Shown in pieces: positions 1 through 9,131 of a stretch of 64,000 nt of DNA. The stretch is from positions 62,001 to 126,000 of the forward strand of contig NZ_BMTV01000009.1 of assembly GCF_014649855.1 (NCBI RefSeq). The letters run 5' to 3'. The notes below the pieces were generated by a model that was not told where the DNA came from, ran no database searches, and saw only the letters and a program-made list of their open reading frames with translations. The translations under genes were made by a program, and so were the position numbers. Position 1 is the stretch's first letter. Each line of letters begins with the position of its first letter. This stretch comes from Streptomyces roseolus (lineage in GTDB: Bacteria > Actinomycetota > Actinomycetes > Streptomycetales > Streptomycetaceae).

Positions 1-119
1 TGCCGCGCGCCCGGCACCGGACGCTGACGGGGCAGACCCACGAGGTGGCGCCCCATGTGCTGGCGCCGGTCCTCATGGACTTCGTGGCGGACGCCGTGGA
101 GCCGGCGGAGGTGGTGTGA
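1..119 (+). CDS. C-terminal end of a probable alpha/beta hydrolase (5' part outside window)
   Basis: An open frame enters from the left edge and ends at TGA 117-119, giving 38 residues. The tail reads L-T-G-Q-T-H-E-V followed by L-A-P-V-L and a short hydrophobic helix. This resembles the end of alpha/beta-hydrolase-fold proteins, where a GQxH turn carries the catalytic histidine before a final 'AP..-eF' helix. That assignment is inferred from a short tail only, because the nucleophile elbow lies outside the window. It converges on mnmA with 15 bases between the two stops. Confidence 0.5.
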   Translation, partial: PRARHRTLTGQTHEVAPHVLAPVLMDFVADAVEPAEVV

Positions 120-134
120 GCCGGGCCGTCCCCG

Positions 135-1259
135 TCACGCGGGGGCGGCGGCCGTGCGGCGTGCCGTCGTGGCGATCGTCGCCGAGCCCACCACGCGCGT
201 GCCGGCGTAGAGGACGATCGCCTGGCCCGGGGCGACGCCCCGGACGGGCTCGTCGAAGGTGACCTTCAGTTCGCCGTCCTCCAGGGTCGCGCTCACCGCG
301 GTCTCGCCGCCGTGGGCGCGGAGCTGGGCGGTGTAGCGGCCGGGTCCTTCGGGGGCGGTGCCGCACCAGCGGGGCTTGATCGCGGTGAGGGCGGTGACGT
401 CGAGGGCCTCGGCGGGGCCGACGGTGACCGTGTTGTTCACGGGTGAGATGTCGAGGACGTAGCGGGGCTTGCCGTCGGCGGCGGGGTGGCCGATGCGGAG
501 GCCCTTGCGCTGGCCGATGGTGAAGCCGTACGCGCCCTCGTGGGTGCCGAGCTTCGTGCCGGACTCGTCGACGATGTCGCCCTCCGCCTTGCCCAGGCGG
601 CTCGCGAGGAAGCCCTGGGTGTCGCCGTCGGCGATGAAGCAGATGTCGTGGCTGTCGGGCTTCTTGGCGACGGCGAGGCCGCGCCGCTCGGCCTCGGCCC
701 GGATCTCGTCCTTGGTGGTGAGGGTGTCGCCGAGCGGGAACATCGCGTGGGCGAGCTGCTGCTCGTCGAGGACGCCGAGGACGTACGACTGGTCCTTGGC
801 CATGTCGGAGGCGCGGTGCAGCTCGCGGGTGCCGTCCTCGTTCAGGACCACGGTGGCGTAGTGGCCGGTGCAGACCGCGTCGAAGCCGAGGGCGAGCGCC
901 TTGTCGAGCAGGGCCGCGAACTTGATCTTCTCGTTGCAGCGCAGGCACGGGTTGGGCGTGCGGCCCGCCTCGTACTCCGCGACGAAGTCGTCGACGACGT
1001 CGGCGCGGAAGCGCTCGGCGAGGTCCCACACGTAGAAGGGGATGCCGATGACGTCGGCGGCCCGGCGCGCGTCGCGCGAGTCCTCGATGGTGCAGCAGCC
1101 GCGGGCTCCGGTGCGGAAGGACTGCGGGTTCGCGGAGAGCGCGAGGTGCACACCGGTGACATCGTGGCCGGCCTCGACGGCTCGGGCGGCGGCGACGGCG
1201 GAGTCCACGCCGCCGGACATGGCGGCGAGGACGCGAAGGGGGCGCGGAGTCTCAGTCAT
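135..1259 (-). CDS. mnmA: tRNA-specific 2-thiouridylase MnmA
   Basis: MnmA adenylates and then thiolates U34 of the tRNAs for Lys, Glu and Gln in the cytoplasm, using persulfide sulfur from a cysteine desulfurase. The 374-residue protein has the ATP-binding PP-loop SGGVDS at residues 15-20. The first catalytic cysteine is in [14 protein letters not shown] and the second in DSHDICF, the pair that forms the intermediate disulfide/persulfide. The start was put at the ATG giving [14 protein letters not shown] because the PP-loop should lie within about 20 residues of the N-terminus; an upstream extension would add 75 low-complexity residues. A cysteine desulfurase gene lies upstream on the same strand, separated by an oppositely oriented amidase gene. 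That pairing fits a sulfur-relay role. Confidence 0.96.
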   Translation of the reverse strand: MTETPRPLRVLAAMSGGVDSAVAAARAVEAGHDVTGVHLALSANPQSFRTGARGCCTIEDSRDARRAADVIGIPFYVWDLAERFRADVVDDFVAEYEAGRTPNPCLRCNEKIKFAALLDKALALGFDAVCTGHYATVVLNEDGTRELHRASDMAKDQSYVLGVLDEQQLAHAMFPLGDTLTTKDEIRAEAERRGLAVAKKPDSHDICFIADGDTQGFLASRLGKAEGDIVDESGTKLGTHEGAYGFTIGQRKGLRIGHPAADGKPRYVLDISPVNNTVTVGPAEALDVTALTAIKPRWCGTAPEGPGRYTAQLRAHGGETAVSATLEDGELKVTFDEPVRGVAPGQAIVLYAGTRVVGSATIATTARRTAAAPA

Positions 1260-1320
1260 AGCCCTACCAGAGTACGGGGCGGCGGGAACCGTCCGGCCGG
1301 GACCGAGCGTTCCGGTAGGC

Positions 1321-2001
1321 ATGGGGAGCGAGAACGGCGCGAAGAAGGCCGGAAAGAAGCGGGGGGTCCGGCGCCGCACCGTGCTGCTCGGCGGCGGCGT
1401 CGCGGTGGCGGGCACGGCGGTCCTGGCGCGCGAGGAGCTGGCGCGGGCCTGGTGGCGGCTGCCGGGGATGGAGAAGCCGCGCACGGACGGGGCGCTCGAC
1501 CACGGGGCGGCGGAGTGGACGGCGGCGCACCAGGCGAACTGGCGGCGGGCGGACCGGCCGGACGACTACGGGATCGACCGGGTGGTGATCCACGTGGTGC
1601 AGGGCTCGTACGCGACGGCGCTGAAGGTCTTCCGCAATCCGCTGCACGGGGCGGCCACGCACTACGTGGTCCGCAAGGACGGGCACGTGGCGCAGATGAT
1701 CCGGGAGCTCGACGTGGCCTTCCACGCCGGGAACCGGGACATGAACGAGCGGAGCATCGGCATCGAGCACGAGGGCTTCGTGGACCGGCCGAAGGACTTC
1801 ACGGCGGAGATGTACGCGGGCTCGGCGCGGCTGACGGCGGACATCTGCCGGCGGTACGCGATACCGGCGGACCGGGAGCACATCATCGGCCACGTCGAGG
1901 TCGAGGGCACCGACCACACCGATCCCGGCCCGCACTGGGACTGGGACCGCTACATGGAACTGGTGCGGCGGGAGCTCACCAAGCCGGTCCGGGCTAGCTG
2001 A
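1321..2001 (+). CDS. Tat-exported N-acetylmuramoyl-L-alanine amidase (Amidase_2 type)
   Basis: Predicted zinc amidase that cleaves the bond between MurNAc and L-Ala in peptidoglycan. The 226-residue protein starts at the ATG giving MGSENGAKK and has R-R-R-T then a Gly/Val/Ala hydrophobic stretch at residues 17-32, which looks like a twin-arginine signal. The catalytic domain spans about residues 85-215. It shows VVIHVVQG (first zinc His), the Amidase_2/PGRP core with [18 protein letters not shown] (second His) and [11 protein letters not shown] near the end. The start is 61 bases from the divergent mnmA start. The 3' end overlaps the convergent desulfurase gene by 8 bases. Its exact substrate cannot be read from sequence. 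Confidence 0.85.
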   Translation: MGSENGAKKAGKKRGVRRRTVLLGGGVAVAGTAVLAREELARAWWRLPGMEKPRTDGALDHGAAEWTAAHQANWRRADRPDDYGIDRVVIHVVQGSYATALKVFRNPLHGAATHYVVRKDGHVAQMIRELDVAFHAGNRDMNERSIGIEHEGFVDRPKDFTAEMYAGSARLTADICRRYAIPADREHIIGHVEVEGTDHTDPGPHWDWDRYMELVRRELTKPVRAS

Positions 2002-3157
2002 GCCCCGCGGTGCGGGCGCGCTCGACCGCCGGGCCGATGGCGTCGGCGACGGCCTTCACGTCCTCCTCGGTGGAGGTGTGGCCGAGGGAGAAGCGGAGGG
2101 TGCCGCGGGCCAGGTCGGGGTCGGTGCCGGTGGCGAGGAGGACGTGGCTGGGCTGGGCGATGCCGGCGGTGCAGGCGGAGCCGGTGGAGCAGGCGATCCC
2201 GGCGGCGTCGAGCAGGAGGAGCAGCGAGTCTCCCTCGCAGCCGGGGAAGGTGAAGTGGGCGTTGGCGGGGAGCCGGTCGGCCGGGTCGCCGCCGAGGACC
2301 GCGTCGGGGACGGCCGTGCGGACGGCGGTGACGAGCGCGTCGCGCAGGGCGCCGATCTCGCGGGCGAAGGCCTCCTGCCCCCCGGTGGCGACGCGGGCGG
2401 CGGTGGCGAAGGCGGCGACGGCGGGGACGTCGAGGGTGCCGGAGCGGACGTGCCGCTCCTGCCCGCCGCCGTGCAGCACGGGGACGGGGGTGTGCTCGCG
2501 GCCGAGGAGCAGGGCGCCGATGCCGTACGGGCCGCCGATCTTGTGGCCGGAGACGGTCATGGCGGCGAGCCCGGAGGCGGCGAAGTCGACCGGGAGCTGG
2601 CCGACGGCCTGGACGGCGTCGGCGTGCAGCGGGACGCCGAACTCGGCGGCGGCGTCGGCGAGCGCGCGGACCGGCATGACGGTGCCGATCTCGTTGTTGG
2701 CCCACATCACGGTGGCGAGGGCGACGGACCCCGGGTCGCGGGCGATCGCCTCCCGCAGCGCCTCGGGGTGGACCCTGCCGTACGCGTCGACCGGCAGGTA
2801 CTCGACGTCGGCGCCCTCGTGGCCGGCGAGCCAGTCGACGGCGTCGAGGACGGCGTGGTGCTCGACGGGGCTGGCGAGGACGCGGGTGCGGCGCGGGTCG
2901 GCGGCGCGGCGGGACCAGTAGAGGCCCTTCACGGCGAGGTTGTCGGCCTCGGTGCCGCCGGAGGTGAACACCACCTCGCTGGGGCGGGCGCCGAGCGTGG
3001 CGGCGAGGGTCTCGCGGCCCTCCTCGACGGTCCGCCGGGCGCGCCGCCCGGCGGCGTGCAGGGAGGAGGCGTTGCCCGTGACGGCGAGGTGGGCGGTCAT
3101 CGCCTCGATCGCCTCGGGGAGCATGGGCGTGGTCGCGGCGTGGTCGAGGTAAGCCAT
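1994..3157 (-). CDS. Cysteine desulfurase (NifS/IscS family)
   Basis: PLP enzyme converting L-cysteine to L-alanine and enzyme-bound persulfide for Fe-S clusters and tRNA thiolation. The 387-residue protein begins [11 protein letters not shown], the typical N-terminus of this family. The PLP-binding lysine is in [16 protein letters not shown]. The catalytic cysteine is in the loop [10 protein letters not shown], with the RSGT motif ([10 protein letters not shown]) in between. The short SxGSAC loop matches IscS/NifS-type enzymes rather than SufS. It is transcribed toward mnmA, its likely partner, with the amidase gene interposed on the other strand. In actinobacteria this gene is variously named nifS, iscS or csd, so no symbol is given. 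Confidence 0.93.
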   Translation of the reverse strand: MAYLDHAATTPMLPEAIEAMTAHLAVTGNASSLHAAGRRARRTVEEGRETLAATLGARPSEVVFTSGGTEADNLAVKGLYWSRRAADPRRTRVLASPVEHHAVLDAVDWLAGHEGADVEYLPVDAYGRVHPEALREAIARDPGSVALATVMWANNEIGTVMPVRALADAAAEFGVPLHADAVQAVGQLPVDFAASGLAAMTVSGHKIGGPYGIGALLLGREHTPVPVLHGGGQERHVRSGTLDVPAVAAFATAARVATGGQEAFAREIGALRDALVTAVRTAVPDAVLGGDPADRLPANAHFTFPGCEGDSLLLLLDAAGIACSTGSACTAGIAQPSHVLLATGTDPDLARGTLRFSLGHTSTEEDVKAVADAIGPAVERARTAGLS

Positions 3158-3251
3158 GGTGGGTCGATTCTACGAGCCCCGGGGCGGCGCTCCCCGCCGC
3201 GCCGCCCTCCCCGCGCCCGGCGGGTGCGGGCGGGCGCGGGGGCGTACGCGG

Positions 3252-4115
3252 TCAGCCGCGCGGGGCGCGGGCCAGCTGGCGGGACTGGGCGACGAGGCGG
3301 TCGGCGCTGTCCCAGACCTCGGCGTCCTCCTCCAGGAAGCCGCCGGCGAGGTTGCGGGTGGTGATGGAGACCCGCAGCGGGCCGGGGGCGGGGCGGCAGC
3401 GGATGTGGGTGGTGAGCTCCACGGTCGGCGTCCAGCCCTTGAGGCCCAGCTCGAAGGAGGTCGGGGGCAGCGCGTCGACGGCGAGGAGCAGGGAGAGCGC
3501 GTCGGGCTCGCGGCCGTCGGCGAGGCCGAACCAGGCGCGCATCTCGCCCTTGCCGGAGGGGGCGCCGATCGCCCAGCCGACGCAGGCGGGGTCGAGGCGG
3601 AGGTCCAGCCGGTCGGTGATGGCGGAGGAGCCGGGGATCGGCGGGGCCGGGCCGTCGGAGGCGCTGAAGCACCGGTCGATCGGGGCGAGGGCGGGCGGCA
3701 CCGCGCTGGTGCGGACCTCGTCGGTGAGGGCGTCGAGGTCGCCGTAGGAGGCGAGGACGCGGATCCGCTCGACCTCGGTGCCGTCCTCGACGTACTGGTA
3801 GAGGGAGGCGGTGCCGGTGGAGAGGGTCCGGCCGGTGCGGACGGTCTCGGTGCGGACGACCGCGGGGCCCGGCACCGACGGCGTGAGGTAGTGCGCCGAG
3901 ATGGTGAAGGGGTCGGGGTGCGGCAGGTGGTCGCCGAGGGCGCGGCCGAGCAGGGCGAGGAGGTAGCCGCCGTTGACGGCGTGGATGATCGTCCAGCCGG
4001 CCGAGAGCTCGGTGTCGTAGACCCCGGGCTCGCGGAGGGTGACGGCGGTGTCCCGGTCGAACTCGCTGAGCGCCGCGGCCTCGGCTGCGGGGCTCGTCTG
4101 GGTGCTCGTGCTCAT
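3252..4115 (-). CDS. Thioesterase family protein (double hotdog, TesB-like)
   Basis: A 287-residue cytoplasmic protein starting at the ATG giving MSTSTQTSP. The N-terminal half has HAVNGGYLLALLGRAL followed by FTISAHYLTPSVPGPA, as in acyl-CoA thioesterase-like hotdog folds. The second half (from about residue 150) repeats the fold, with ELTTHIRCRPAPG and VWDSADRLVAQSRQLA near the end. That closing phrase is characteristic of TesB-type proteins. The acyl substrate cannot be told. The TRIC-channel gene starts upstream on the same strand and ends 23 bases before this start, so the two may be cotranscribed. Confidence 0.8.
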   Translation of the reverse strand: MSTSTQTSPAAEAAALSEFDRDTAVTLREPGVYDTELSAGWTIIHAVNGGYLLALLGRALGDHLPHPDPFTISAHYLTPSVPGPAVVRTETVRTGRTLSTGTASLYQYVEDGTEVERIRVLASYGDLDALTDEVRTSAVPPALAPIDRCFSASDGPAPPIPGSSAITDRLDLRLDPACVGWAIGAPSGKGEMRAWFGLADGREPDALSLLLAVDALPPTSFELGLKGWTPTVELTTHIRCRPAPGPLRVSITTRNLAGGFLEEDAEVWDSADRLVAQSRQLARAPRG

Positions 4116-4138
4116 GCGGCCGACCGTACAGCAGAAAA

Positions 4139-4816
4139 CTACTGAGCGGTAGCTTTTTCGGGCTCCTCGCTGGCGGACGAACGGCGGTTCCAGGCGCGCG
4201 GCGCGCGCCAGTGGTAGCGCATCGCGAGCAGCCGCAGGAGGAAGGCGGTGAGCACGGCGGTGCCGCTGGTGTAGGCGTTCAGGACCTCGAAGCGGATGCA
4301 GAGGACGACCATGGTCGCGCCGACGATCGCGGGCACGGCGTAGAGGTCGCGGTCCCAGCGGAGCAGGGACGGCACCTCGTTGGCGAGGACGTCGCGCAGC
4401 ACGCCGCCGCCGACGGCCGTGGCGAGGCCGAGCGCCGCGGAGGAGGTGAGGCCGAGCCCGTAGTCGTACGCCTTCGTCGTCCCGGTCACGCAGAAGAGGC
4501 CGAGGCCGGCCGCGTCGAAGACGTTCACGGCGGTCTGGGTGCGCTCCACCTCGGGGTGGAGGAAGAAGACGAGCGCGGTGGCGACGAGCGGCATGAGGAA
4601 GTAGCCGAGGTCGGTGAAGGCGGCCGGGGGCACGGCTCCGATGATGAGGTCGCGCAGGAGGCCGCCGCCGAGCGCGGTGACCTCGGCGAGGACCGCCATG
4701 CCGAAGACGTCGAAGTTCTTCCGGACGCCGAGGAGGGCGCCGGAGATGGCGAAGACGAAGATGCCGATGAGGTCGAGCGTGTGTTGGACCGACGGGCTGA
4801 ACAGATCGTGGAGCAC
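4139..4816 (-). CDS. TRIC-type (UPF0126/YadS-YicG) cation channel family membrane protein
   Basis: The 225-residue protein is almost entirely hydrophobic, with about seven membrane segments. It contains an internal duplication: the motif GGGxLRD appears in GGGLLRDLIIG and again in GGGVLRDVLANE. Each copy follows a helix carrying conserved Asp/Gly residues (FDVFGMAVLAEV; AYDYGLGLTS). This two-repeat layout is diagnostic of bacterial TRIC-like proteins, trimeric monovalent cation channels. The C-terminal 25 residues are polar. It precedes the thioesterase gene and follows the strong terminator of the opp operon, so it probably has its own promoter at about 4820-4838. Confidence 0.88.
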   Translation of the reverse strand: MLHDLFSPSVQHTLDLIGIFVFAISGALLGVRKNFDVFGMAVLAEVTALGGGLLRDLIIGAVPPAAFTDLGYFLMPLVATALVFFLHPEVERTQTAVNVFDAAGLGLFCVTGTTKAYDYGLGLTSSAALGLATAVGGGVLRDVLANEVPSLLRWDRDLYAVPAIVGATMVVLCIRFEVLNAYTSGTAVLTAFLLRLLAMRYHWRAPRAWNRRSSASEEPEKATAQ

Positions 4817-4838
4817 CGAGCAATTGTGCCGTGCGTAC

Positions 4839-4878
4839 GGGAAGGGCCCGGCCGCACCACGGCGGCCGGGCCCTTCCC
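4839..4878 (-). terminator. Strong hairpin ending the opp operon
   Basis: A 17-bp perfect inverted repeat (arms 4839-4855 and 4862-4878, loop of 6) sits 7 bases past the stop codon of the last opp gene. It also lies 22 bases before the start of the TRIC gene, so it insulates the two units. No clear U-tract is seen, as is common for Streptomyces terminators. Confidence 0.8.
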
Positions 4879-4885
4879 CGGTGCC

Positions 4886-6091
4886 CTACTTCTCCTCGGA
4901 GCCCTCGCCCGAAGCCACCGGGGTCTCGGCCTTCGGAGCGGCCGGAGCCTCGTCCGCCGAGGCCGCCGGGGTCTCGGCCTCCGGGGCGGCCGGGGCCTCC
5001 TCCTTCGGAGCCACCGGGGTCTCGGTCTCCGGAGCGCTCTCCGGCTCCTGCGTCGTCTGCGCCGGGATCACGACCGCGGCGGTGCCGCCCGCCATGGGGA
5101 GCTCGCCCGACCGGATCTCCCGCGTGAAGTGGCAGGCCACCTTGTGGCCGCCGCCCGCGTCCGTGAGCTCCGGGCGCTCCTGGGAGCACTTCGGCTGGGC
5201 CCACGGGCAGCGGGTGTGGAAGCGGCAGCCGGCCGGCGGGTTGGCCGGGGAGGGCAGGTCGCCGGTCAGGAGGATCCGCTCGCGCCGCTCCTCGGCCTCC
5301 GGGTCGGGGACGGGCACGGCCGACATGAGCGCCCGCGTGTACGGGTGCAGCGGCTCCTCGTACAGCGTGTCGCTCGGTGCCTCCTCGACGAGGGAGCCGA
5401 GGTACATCACGCCGATGACGTCCGAGATGTGCCGGACGACGGCGAGGTCGTGGGCGATGACCAGGTAGGTCAGGCCCATCGACTCCTGGAGCTCCTCCAG
5501 GAGGTTGATCACCTGGGCCTGGATGGAGACGTCGAGCGCGGAGACCGGCTCGTCGCAGATGACGAGGTCGGGCTCCAGGACCAGCGCGCGGGCGATGCCG
5601 ATGCGCTGGCGCTGGCCGCCGGAGAACTCGTGCGGGTAGCGGGAGAGGCTGTTGGCGGGCAGGCCCACCTTGGCGAGGATCTCCCGGATCCTCTCCCGCC
5701 GCTCGTCCTGGTTCGCGCCGATCCCGTGCGCGGCCATGCCCTCGCTGAGGATCGACTCGATGTTCTGGCGCGGGTTGAGGCTGCCCAGCGGGTCCTGGAA
5801 GACCATCTGGAGCCGGCGGCGGAAGGAGCGCAGCTCCTTCTCCGGCAGCTTGGCCACGTCGGTGCCGTCGAGGACGACGGAGCCGTCGGTGACGTCCACG
5901 AGCCGCAGCACGGCGCGTCCGAGGGTGGTCTTGCCGCAGCCGGACTCGCCGACGAGGCCGTACGTCTGGCCCGCCTCGACCTTGAGGGAGATGCCGTCCA
6001 CGGCGTAGACGTGACCGACGGTGCGGTCGAAGAGGATGCCCTTCTTGACGGGGAAGTGGACCTTCACGCCGTCGAGTTCGAGCAGGCTCAT
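4886..6091 (-). CDS. oppF: Oligopeptide ABC importer ATPase, OppF type, with Ala/Pro/Glu tail
   Basis: ATP-binding subunit of the peptide importer (401 residues). Visible motifs are GESGCGKTT (Walker A), LSRYPHEFSGGQRQRIGIARAL (signature), LVICDEPVSALD (Walker B) and IAHDLAVV (H-loop). It then has the oligopeptide/dipeptide C-terminal domain with the cysteine-bearing segment CRFHTRCPWAQPKC. The start MSLLELDGV overlaps the oppD stop by 4 bases (ATGA), giving translational coupling. The last 55-60 residues form an acidic repeat of P, A, E and T (repeats around ETPVA and EAPAA) not normal for OppF. The tail is probably disordered and of unknown role. It is the last gene of the opp operon and is followed by a strong terminator. 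Confidence 0.93.
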   Translation of the reverse strand: MSLLELDGVKVHFPVKKGILFDRTVGHVYAVDGISLKVEAGQTYGLVGESGCGKTTLGRAVLRLVDVTDGSVVLDGTDVAKLPEKELRSFRRRLQMVFQDPLGSLNPRQNIESILSEGMAAHGIGANQDERRERIREILAKVGLPANSLSRYPHEFSGGQRQRIGIARALVLEPDLVICDEPVSALDVSIQAQVINLLEELQESMGLTYLVIAHDLAVVRHISDVIGVMYLGSLVEEAPSDTLYEEPLHPYTRALMSAVPVPDPEAEERRERILLTGDLPSPANPPAGCRFHTRCPWAQPKCSQERPELTDAGGGHKVACHFTREIRSGELPMAGGTAAVVIPAQTTQEPESAPETETPVAPKEEAPAAPEAETPAASADEAPAAPKAETPVASGEGSEEK

Positions 6092-7080
6092 GCCGGTACC
6101 TCCGTCGTGGCGAGGACCGGGTTCGCGCAGCGGGCGCGGTGGCCGGCCGCGCGCGGTTCGGTCAGTTCGGGCGTGCCGGTGAGGCACTCCATCTCGTACC
6201 GGTCGCAGCGCGGGGCGAAGGCGCAGCCGTCGGCCCAGGCGATCTGGTCGTTGATGGACCCGCGGATCGGGTGGAGCGGTTCGCCGCGCGGGGCGTCGAG
6301 CCGGGGGATGGAGCCGAGCAGGCCGTGGGTGTACGGGTGCGTCGGGTGGGCGAACAGCTCGCGCCGGCCGGCCGATTCGACGACCTTGCCGGCGTAGAGG
6401 ACGTTCACCTGGTCGCAGAGGCCGGCGACGACACCCAGGTCGTGGGTGATCATCAGCAGCGCGGTGCCCTCCTGGTCGACGAGCTCCTTGAGGAGTTCGA
6501 GGATCTGGGCCTGGATGGTGACGTCGAGCGCGGTGGTCGGCTCGTCGGCGATGAGCAGGCGGGGGGCGCAGGCCACCGCCATGGCGATGAGCGCGCGCTG
6601 CCGCATGCCGCCGGAGAGCTGGTGCGGGTACTCCTTGAGGCGCCGGTCCGGGTCGGGGATGCCGACCCGGTCGAGCAGGTGGGCGGCCTCCTTGCGGGCG
6701 GCCTCGCCCTTCAGGCCGCGGTGGCGCTGGAGGATCTCGGTGACCTGGACGCCGATGGGGACGACCGGGTTCAGCGAGGACAGCGGGTCCTGGAAGATCA
6801 TCGCCATCTCGCGGCCGCGCAGGTCGCGCAGCTTCGAGGGGGAGAGCTTCAGCAGGTCGGTGCCGTCGAGCTCGGCGCGGCCGCCGAGGGTGACGCCCTT
6901 GGCGGGCAGCAGGCCCATGAGGGCGAGCGAGGTCACGGACTTGCCGCAGCCGGACTCGCCGACGAGGCCGACGACCTGGCCCTGGTCGACGCTGAAGGAG
7001 ACGCCGTTGACCGCCCGGACGTCCTTGCGGCCGCGGCCGCCGAAGGTGACGGTCAGTTCGTCCACGGTGAGCAGTGCCAT
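6088..7080 (-). CDS. oppD: Oligopeptide ABC importer ATPase, OppD type
   Basis: A 330-residue nucleotide-binding subunit that pairs with the downstream OppF-like protein at the membrane. It contains GESGCGKSV (Walker A), EYPHQLSGGMRQRALIAMA (signature, with the GGMRQR form typical of OppD/DppD) and LLIADEPTTALDV (Walker B). The C-terminal peptide-transporter domain has CAFAPRCDRYEMEC, whose spaced cysteines resemble the Fe-S or structural cysteines reported in this family. It starts one base after the oppC stop and overlaps oppF by 4 bases, so it belongs to a tightly coupled operon. Confidence 0.94.
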   Translation of the reverse strand: MALLTVDELTVTFGGRGRKDVRAVNGVSFSVDQGQVVGLVGESGCGKSVTSLALMGLLPAKGVTLGGRAELDGTDLLKLSPSKLRDLRGREMAMIFQDPLSSLNPVVPIGVQVTEILQRHRGLKGEAARKEAAHLLDRVGIPDPDRRLKEYPHQLSGGMRQRALIAMAVACAPRLLIADEPTTALDVTIQAQILELLKELVDQEGTALLMITHDLGVVAGLCDQVNVLYAGKVVESAGRRELFAHPTHPYTHGLLGSIPRLDAPRGEPLHPIRGSINDQIAWADGCAFAPRCDRYEMECLTGTPELTEPRAAGHRARCANPVLATTEVPA

Positions 7081-7081
7081 G

Positions 7082-8041
7082 TCAGCCTCGCAGCTTCGGG
7101 TCGAGGGCTTCGCGCATGGCCTCGCCGAGCAGGGTGAAGCCGAGGGCGGTGATGACGATGCCGACCGCCGGGTACATGGACATCATCGGCTCGTTGTCGA
7201 AGAAGCGCTGGGCCGCGGAGAGCATGACGCCCCACTCCGGCACCGCGGGGTCGGGGTTGCCGAGGCCGAGGTAGGAGAGGGCGGCGGCCTCGATGATGGC
7301 GGTGGCGAGGCTGAGCGTCGCCTGGACGATCACCGGGCTGAGCGAGTTCGGCAGGATCTGGGTGAAGACGATCCGCCGCTTGCGGATGCCGAGCGAGCGG
7401 GCGGCGAGCACGTAGTCGCTGCCGCCCTGGGCGAGCATCGAGCCGCGCAGGAGGCGGGCGAAGACGGGGATCTGCACGACGCCGACGGCGATCATCACGG
7501 TGGTGAGCGACTGGCCCATCACGGCGGCGACGGAGACGGCGAGGAGCAGCGAGGGCAGCGCGAGCAGGATGTCGGTGACGCGCATGATGGCGTCGTCGAT
7601 CCGCCGGCCGGCCTTCCCGCCGAGGGTGGCCGCGGCGCCGGACACGATGCCGACGAAGGCACCGATCAGCAGGCCGATGAGCATGGAGACGACGCCGACG
7701 AGCAGGGTCTGGCGGGCGCCCACGAGCATCCGGGAGAACAGGTCGCGGCCGAGGTGGTCGAGGCCGAACCAGTTCTCGGCGCGGGCGCCGACGAACTGGC
7801 CCCGGTTGGAGAAGACCTCGCCGCGCCAGGTCTGTTCGGCGGGGCCGTACGGGGCGATCCACGGGCCGATGATCGCGAGCAGGACGAAGCCGGCGATGAT
7901 CACGGCGCCGATGATCGCCATCTTGCTGCCGCGCATGCGGCGCATGGCCTCGCGCCAGAGGCTGGAGCCGCTGGAGGTCTCGGTCTTCGCCGTGAGCTGG
8001 GCGAGTCGGTCGATCTTGGAAGCAGTGGTGGTGAGACTCAT
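7082..8041 (-). CDS. oppC: Oligopeptide ABC importer permease, OppC type
   Basis: A 319-residue inner permease with a polar N-terminal leader of about 45 residues and then a first membrane helix (AIIGAVIIAGFVLLAIIGPW). The OppC-specific N-terminal domain follows (WFGLDHLGRDLFSRMLVGARQ), with a core of five helices. The EAA loop is in the segment VLAARSLGIRKRRIVFTQILPN, which docks on the ATPases. The GRDLFSR phrase is diagnostic of OppC/DppC. Its start overlaps the last base of the oppB stop (TGATG). Confidence 0.94.
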   Translation of the reverse strand: MSLTTTASKIDRLAQLTAKTETSSGSSLWREAMRRMRGSKMAIIGAVIIAGFVLLAIIGPWIAPYGPAEQTWRGEVFSNRGQFVGARAENWFGLDHLGRDLFSRMLVGARQTLLVGVVSMLIGLLIGAFVGIVSGAAATLGGKAGRRIDDAIMRVTDILLALPSLLLAVSVAAVMGQSLTTVMIAVGVVQIPVFARLLRGSMLAQGGSDYVLAARSLGIRKRRIVFTQILPNSLSPVIVQATLSLATAIIEAAALSYLGLGNPDPAVPEWGVMLSAAQRFFDNEPMMSMYPAVGIVITALGFTLLGEAMREALDPKLRG

Positions 8042-9036
8042 CAGTGCACCCGCACCCTCGGGTCGATGACGCTGTAGGCGAGGTCGACGAGCATGTTGAT
8101 CACCACGTAGATCATGGCGATGAACAGGATGAAGCCGACGAGCACCGGGTAGTCGCGGGCGTCGATGGCGGTCCGGATGAAGGAGCCGATGCCGCCGAAG
8201 GTGAAGACGGACTCGGTGAGCACCGCGCCGGAGAGGAGGCTGCCGGTGAGCAGGCCGACGGCGGTGACGACGGGGAGCATCGCGTTGCGCAGGACGTGCC
8301 GGCCGCGGACGACCCGGCGCTCCAGGCCCTTGGACTCGGCGGTGCGGATGTAGTCCTCGCCGAGGACCTCCAGGACGCTGGCGCGGGTCATGCGGACGAT
8401 GACCGCGAGCGGGATGGTGGCGAGGGCGATGCCGGGCAGCACCAGGTGCATGAGGGCGTCCCAGGCGGCGTCGAACTCGCCGGTGAGGACGCCGTCGAGG
8501 ACGGCGAGGCCGGTGACGCTGGTGGCGTCGATGCCGGTGGTCTGGCGGCCGTAGGTTCCGAAGACGTCGCCGAAGGCGGCCTTGAGGAGCTGCGCCAGGA
8601 AGAAGACCGGGATGCAGATGCCGACGAGGGAGCCGGAGACGGAGGCCACGTCGAGCCAGCCGCCGCGCTTGCGGGCGGCGAGGTAGCCGAGCGGGATGCC
8701 CACGCTGACGGCGATGAGCATGGCCGCGAGGCTGAGTTCGACGGTGGCGGGGAAGCGCAGCACGAACTCGTCCCAGACGGGCTGTCCGGTCTGCACCGAG
8801 GTGCCGAGGTCGAGGTCGAGGAGTCGCTTGAGGAAGCGTCCGTACTGGACGTAGATCGGCTGGTCGAGTCCCAGCGCGCGGTTGATGCGCGCCACGTCGG
8901 CCTCGGTCGCCCGCTCGCCCAGGATCGCTGAGGCGGGTCCGCCGGGCAGCCGGTTCAGCCAGATGAAGAGCAGAACCGACAGGCCGAGCAGGGTGGGTAT
9001 GAGCTGGAGAAGTCGTCGTACGACGAGTCGCAACAC
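8041..9036 (-). CDS. oppB: Oligopeptide ABC importer permease, OppB type
   Basis: A 331-residue permease beginning MLRLVVRRLLQLIPTLLGLS, the usual OppB/DppB N-terminus with one helix. It continues with LGLDQPIYVQYGRFL and the BPD transmembrane core. The EAA loop is DYIRTAESKGLERRVVRGRHVLRNA and the C-terminal segment contains DARDYPVLVGFILFIAMIYV. With OppC it forms the heterodimeric channel. It lies 95 bases downstream of the binding-protein gene and overlaps oppC by one base. Confidence 0.94.
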   Translation of the reverse strand: MLRLVVRRLLQLIPTLLGLSVLLFIWLNRLPGGPASAILGERATEADVARINRALGLDQPIYVQYGRFLKRLLDLDLGTSVQTGQPVWDEFVLRFPATVELSLAAMLIAVSVGIPLGYLAARKRGGWLDVASVSGSLVGICIPVFFLAQLLKAAFGDVFGTYGRQTTGIDATSVTGLAVLDGVLTGEFDAAWDALMHLVLPGIALATIPLAVIVRMTRASVLEVLGEDYIRTAESKGLERRVVRGRHVLRNAMLPVVTAVGLLTGSLLSGAVLTESVFTFGGIGSFIRTAIDARDYPVLVGFILFIAMIYVVINMLVDLAYSVIDPRVRVH

Positions 9037-9131
9037 CCCGCGTGCCCCTTTCTTGCGTGTGGAGGGTGGTGGATGCGCGGACGCCCGGTCACGGCAGGAG
9101 CGCGTGACCGGGCGGACCGCTTACGGGGGTG

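Noticed and set aside
486-1997. Long plus-strand frames across mnmA and the amidase (and similar long frames elsewhere, such as 2078-3364 and 36506-40240)
   Set aside because: They are antisense or off-frame shadows of high-GC genes, low in complexity (runs of Gly, Arg, Ala, Asp) and lacking domains.
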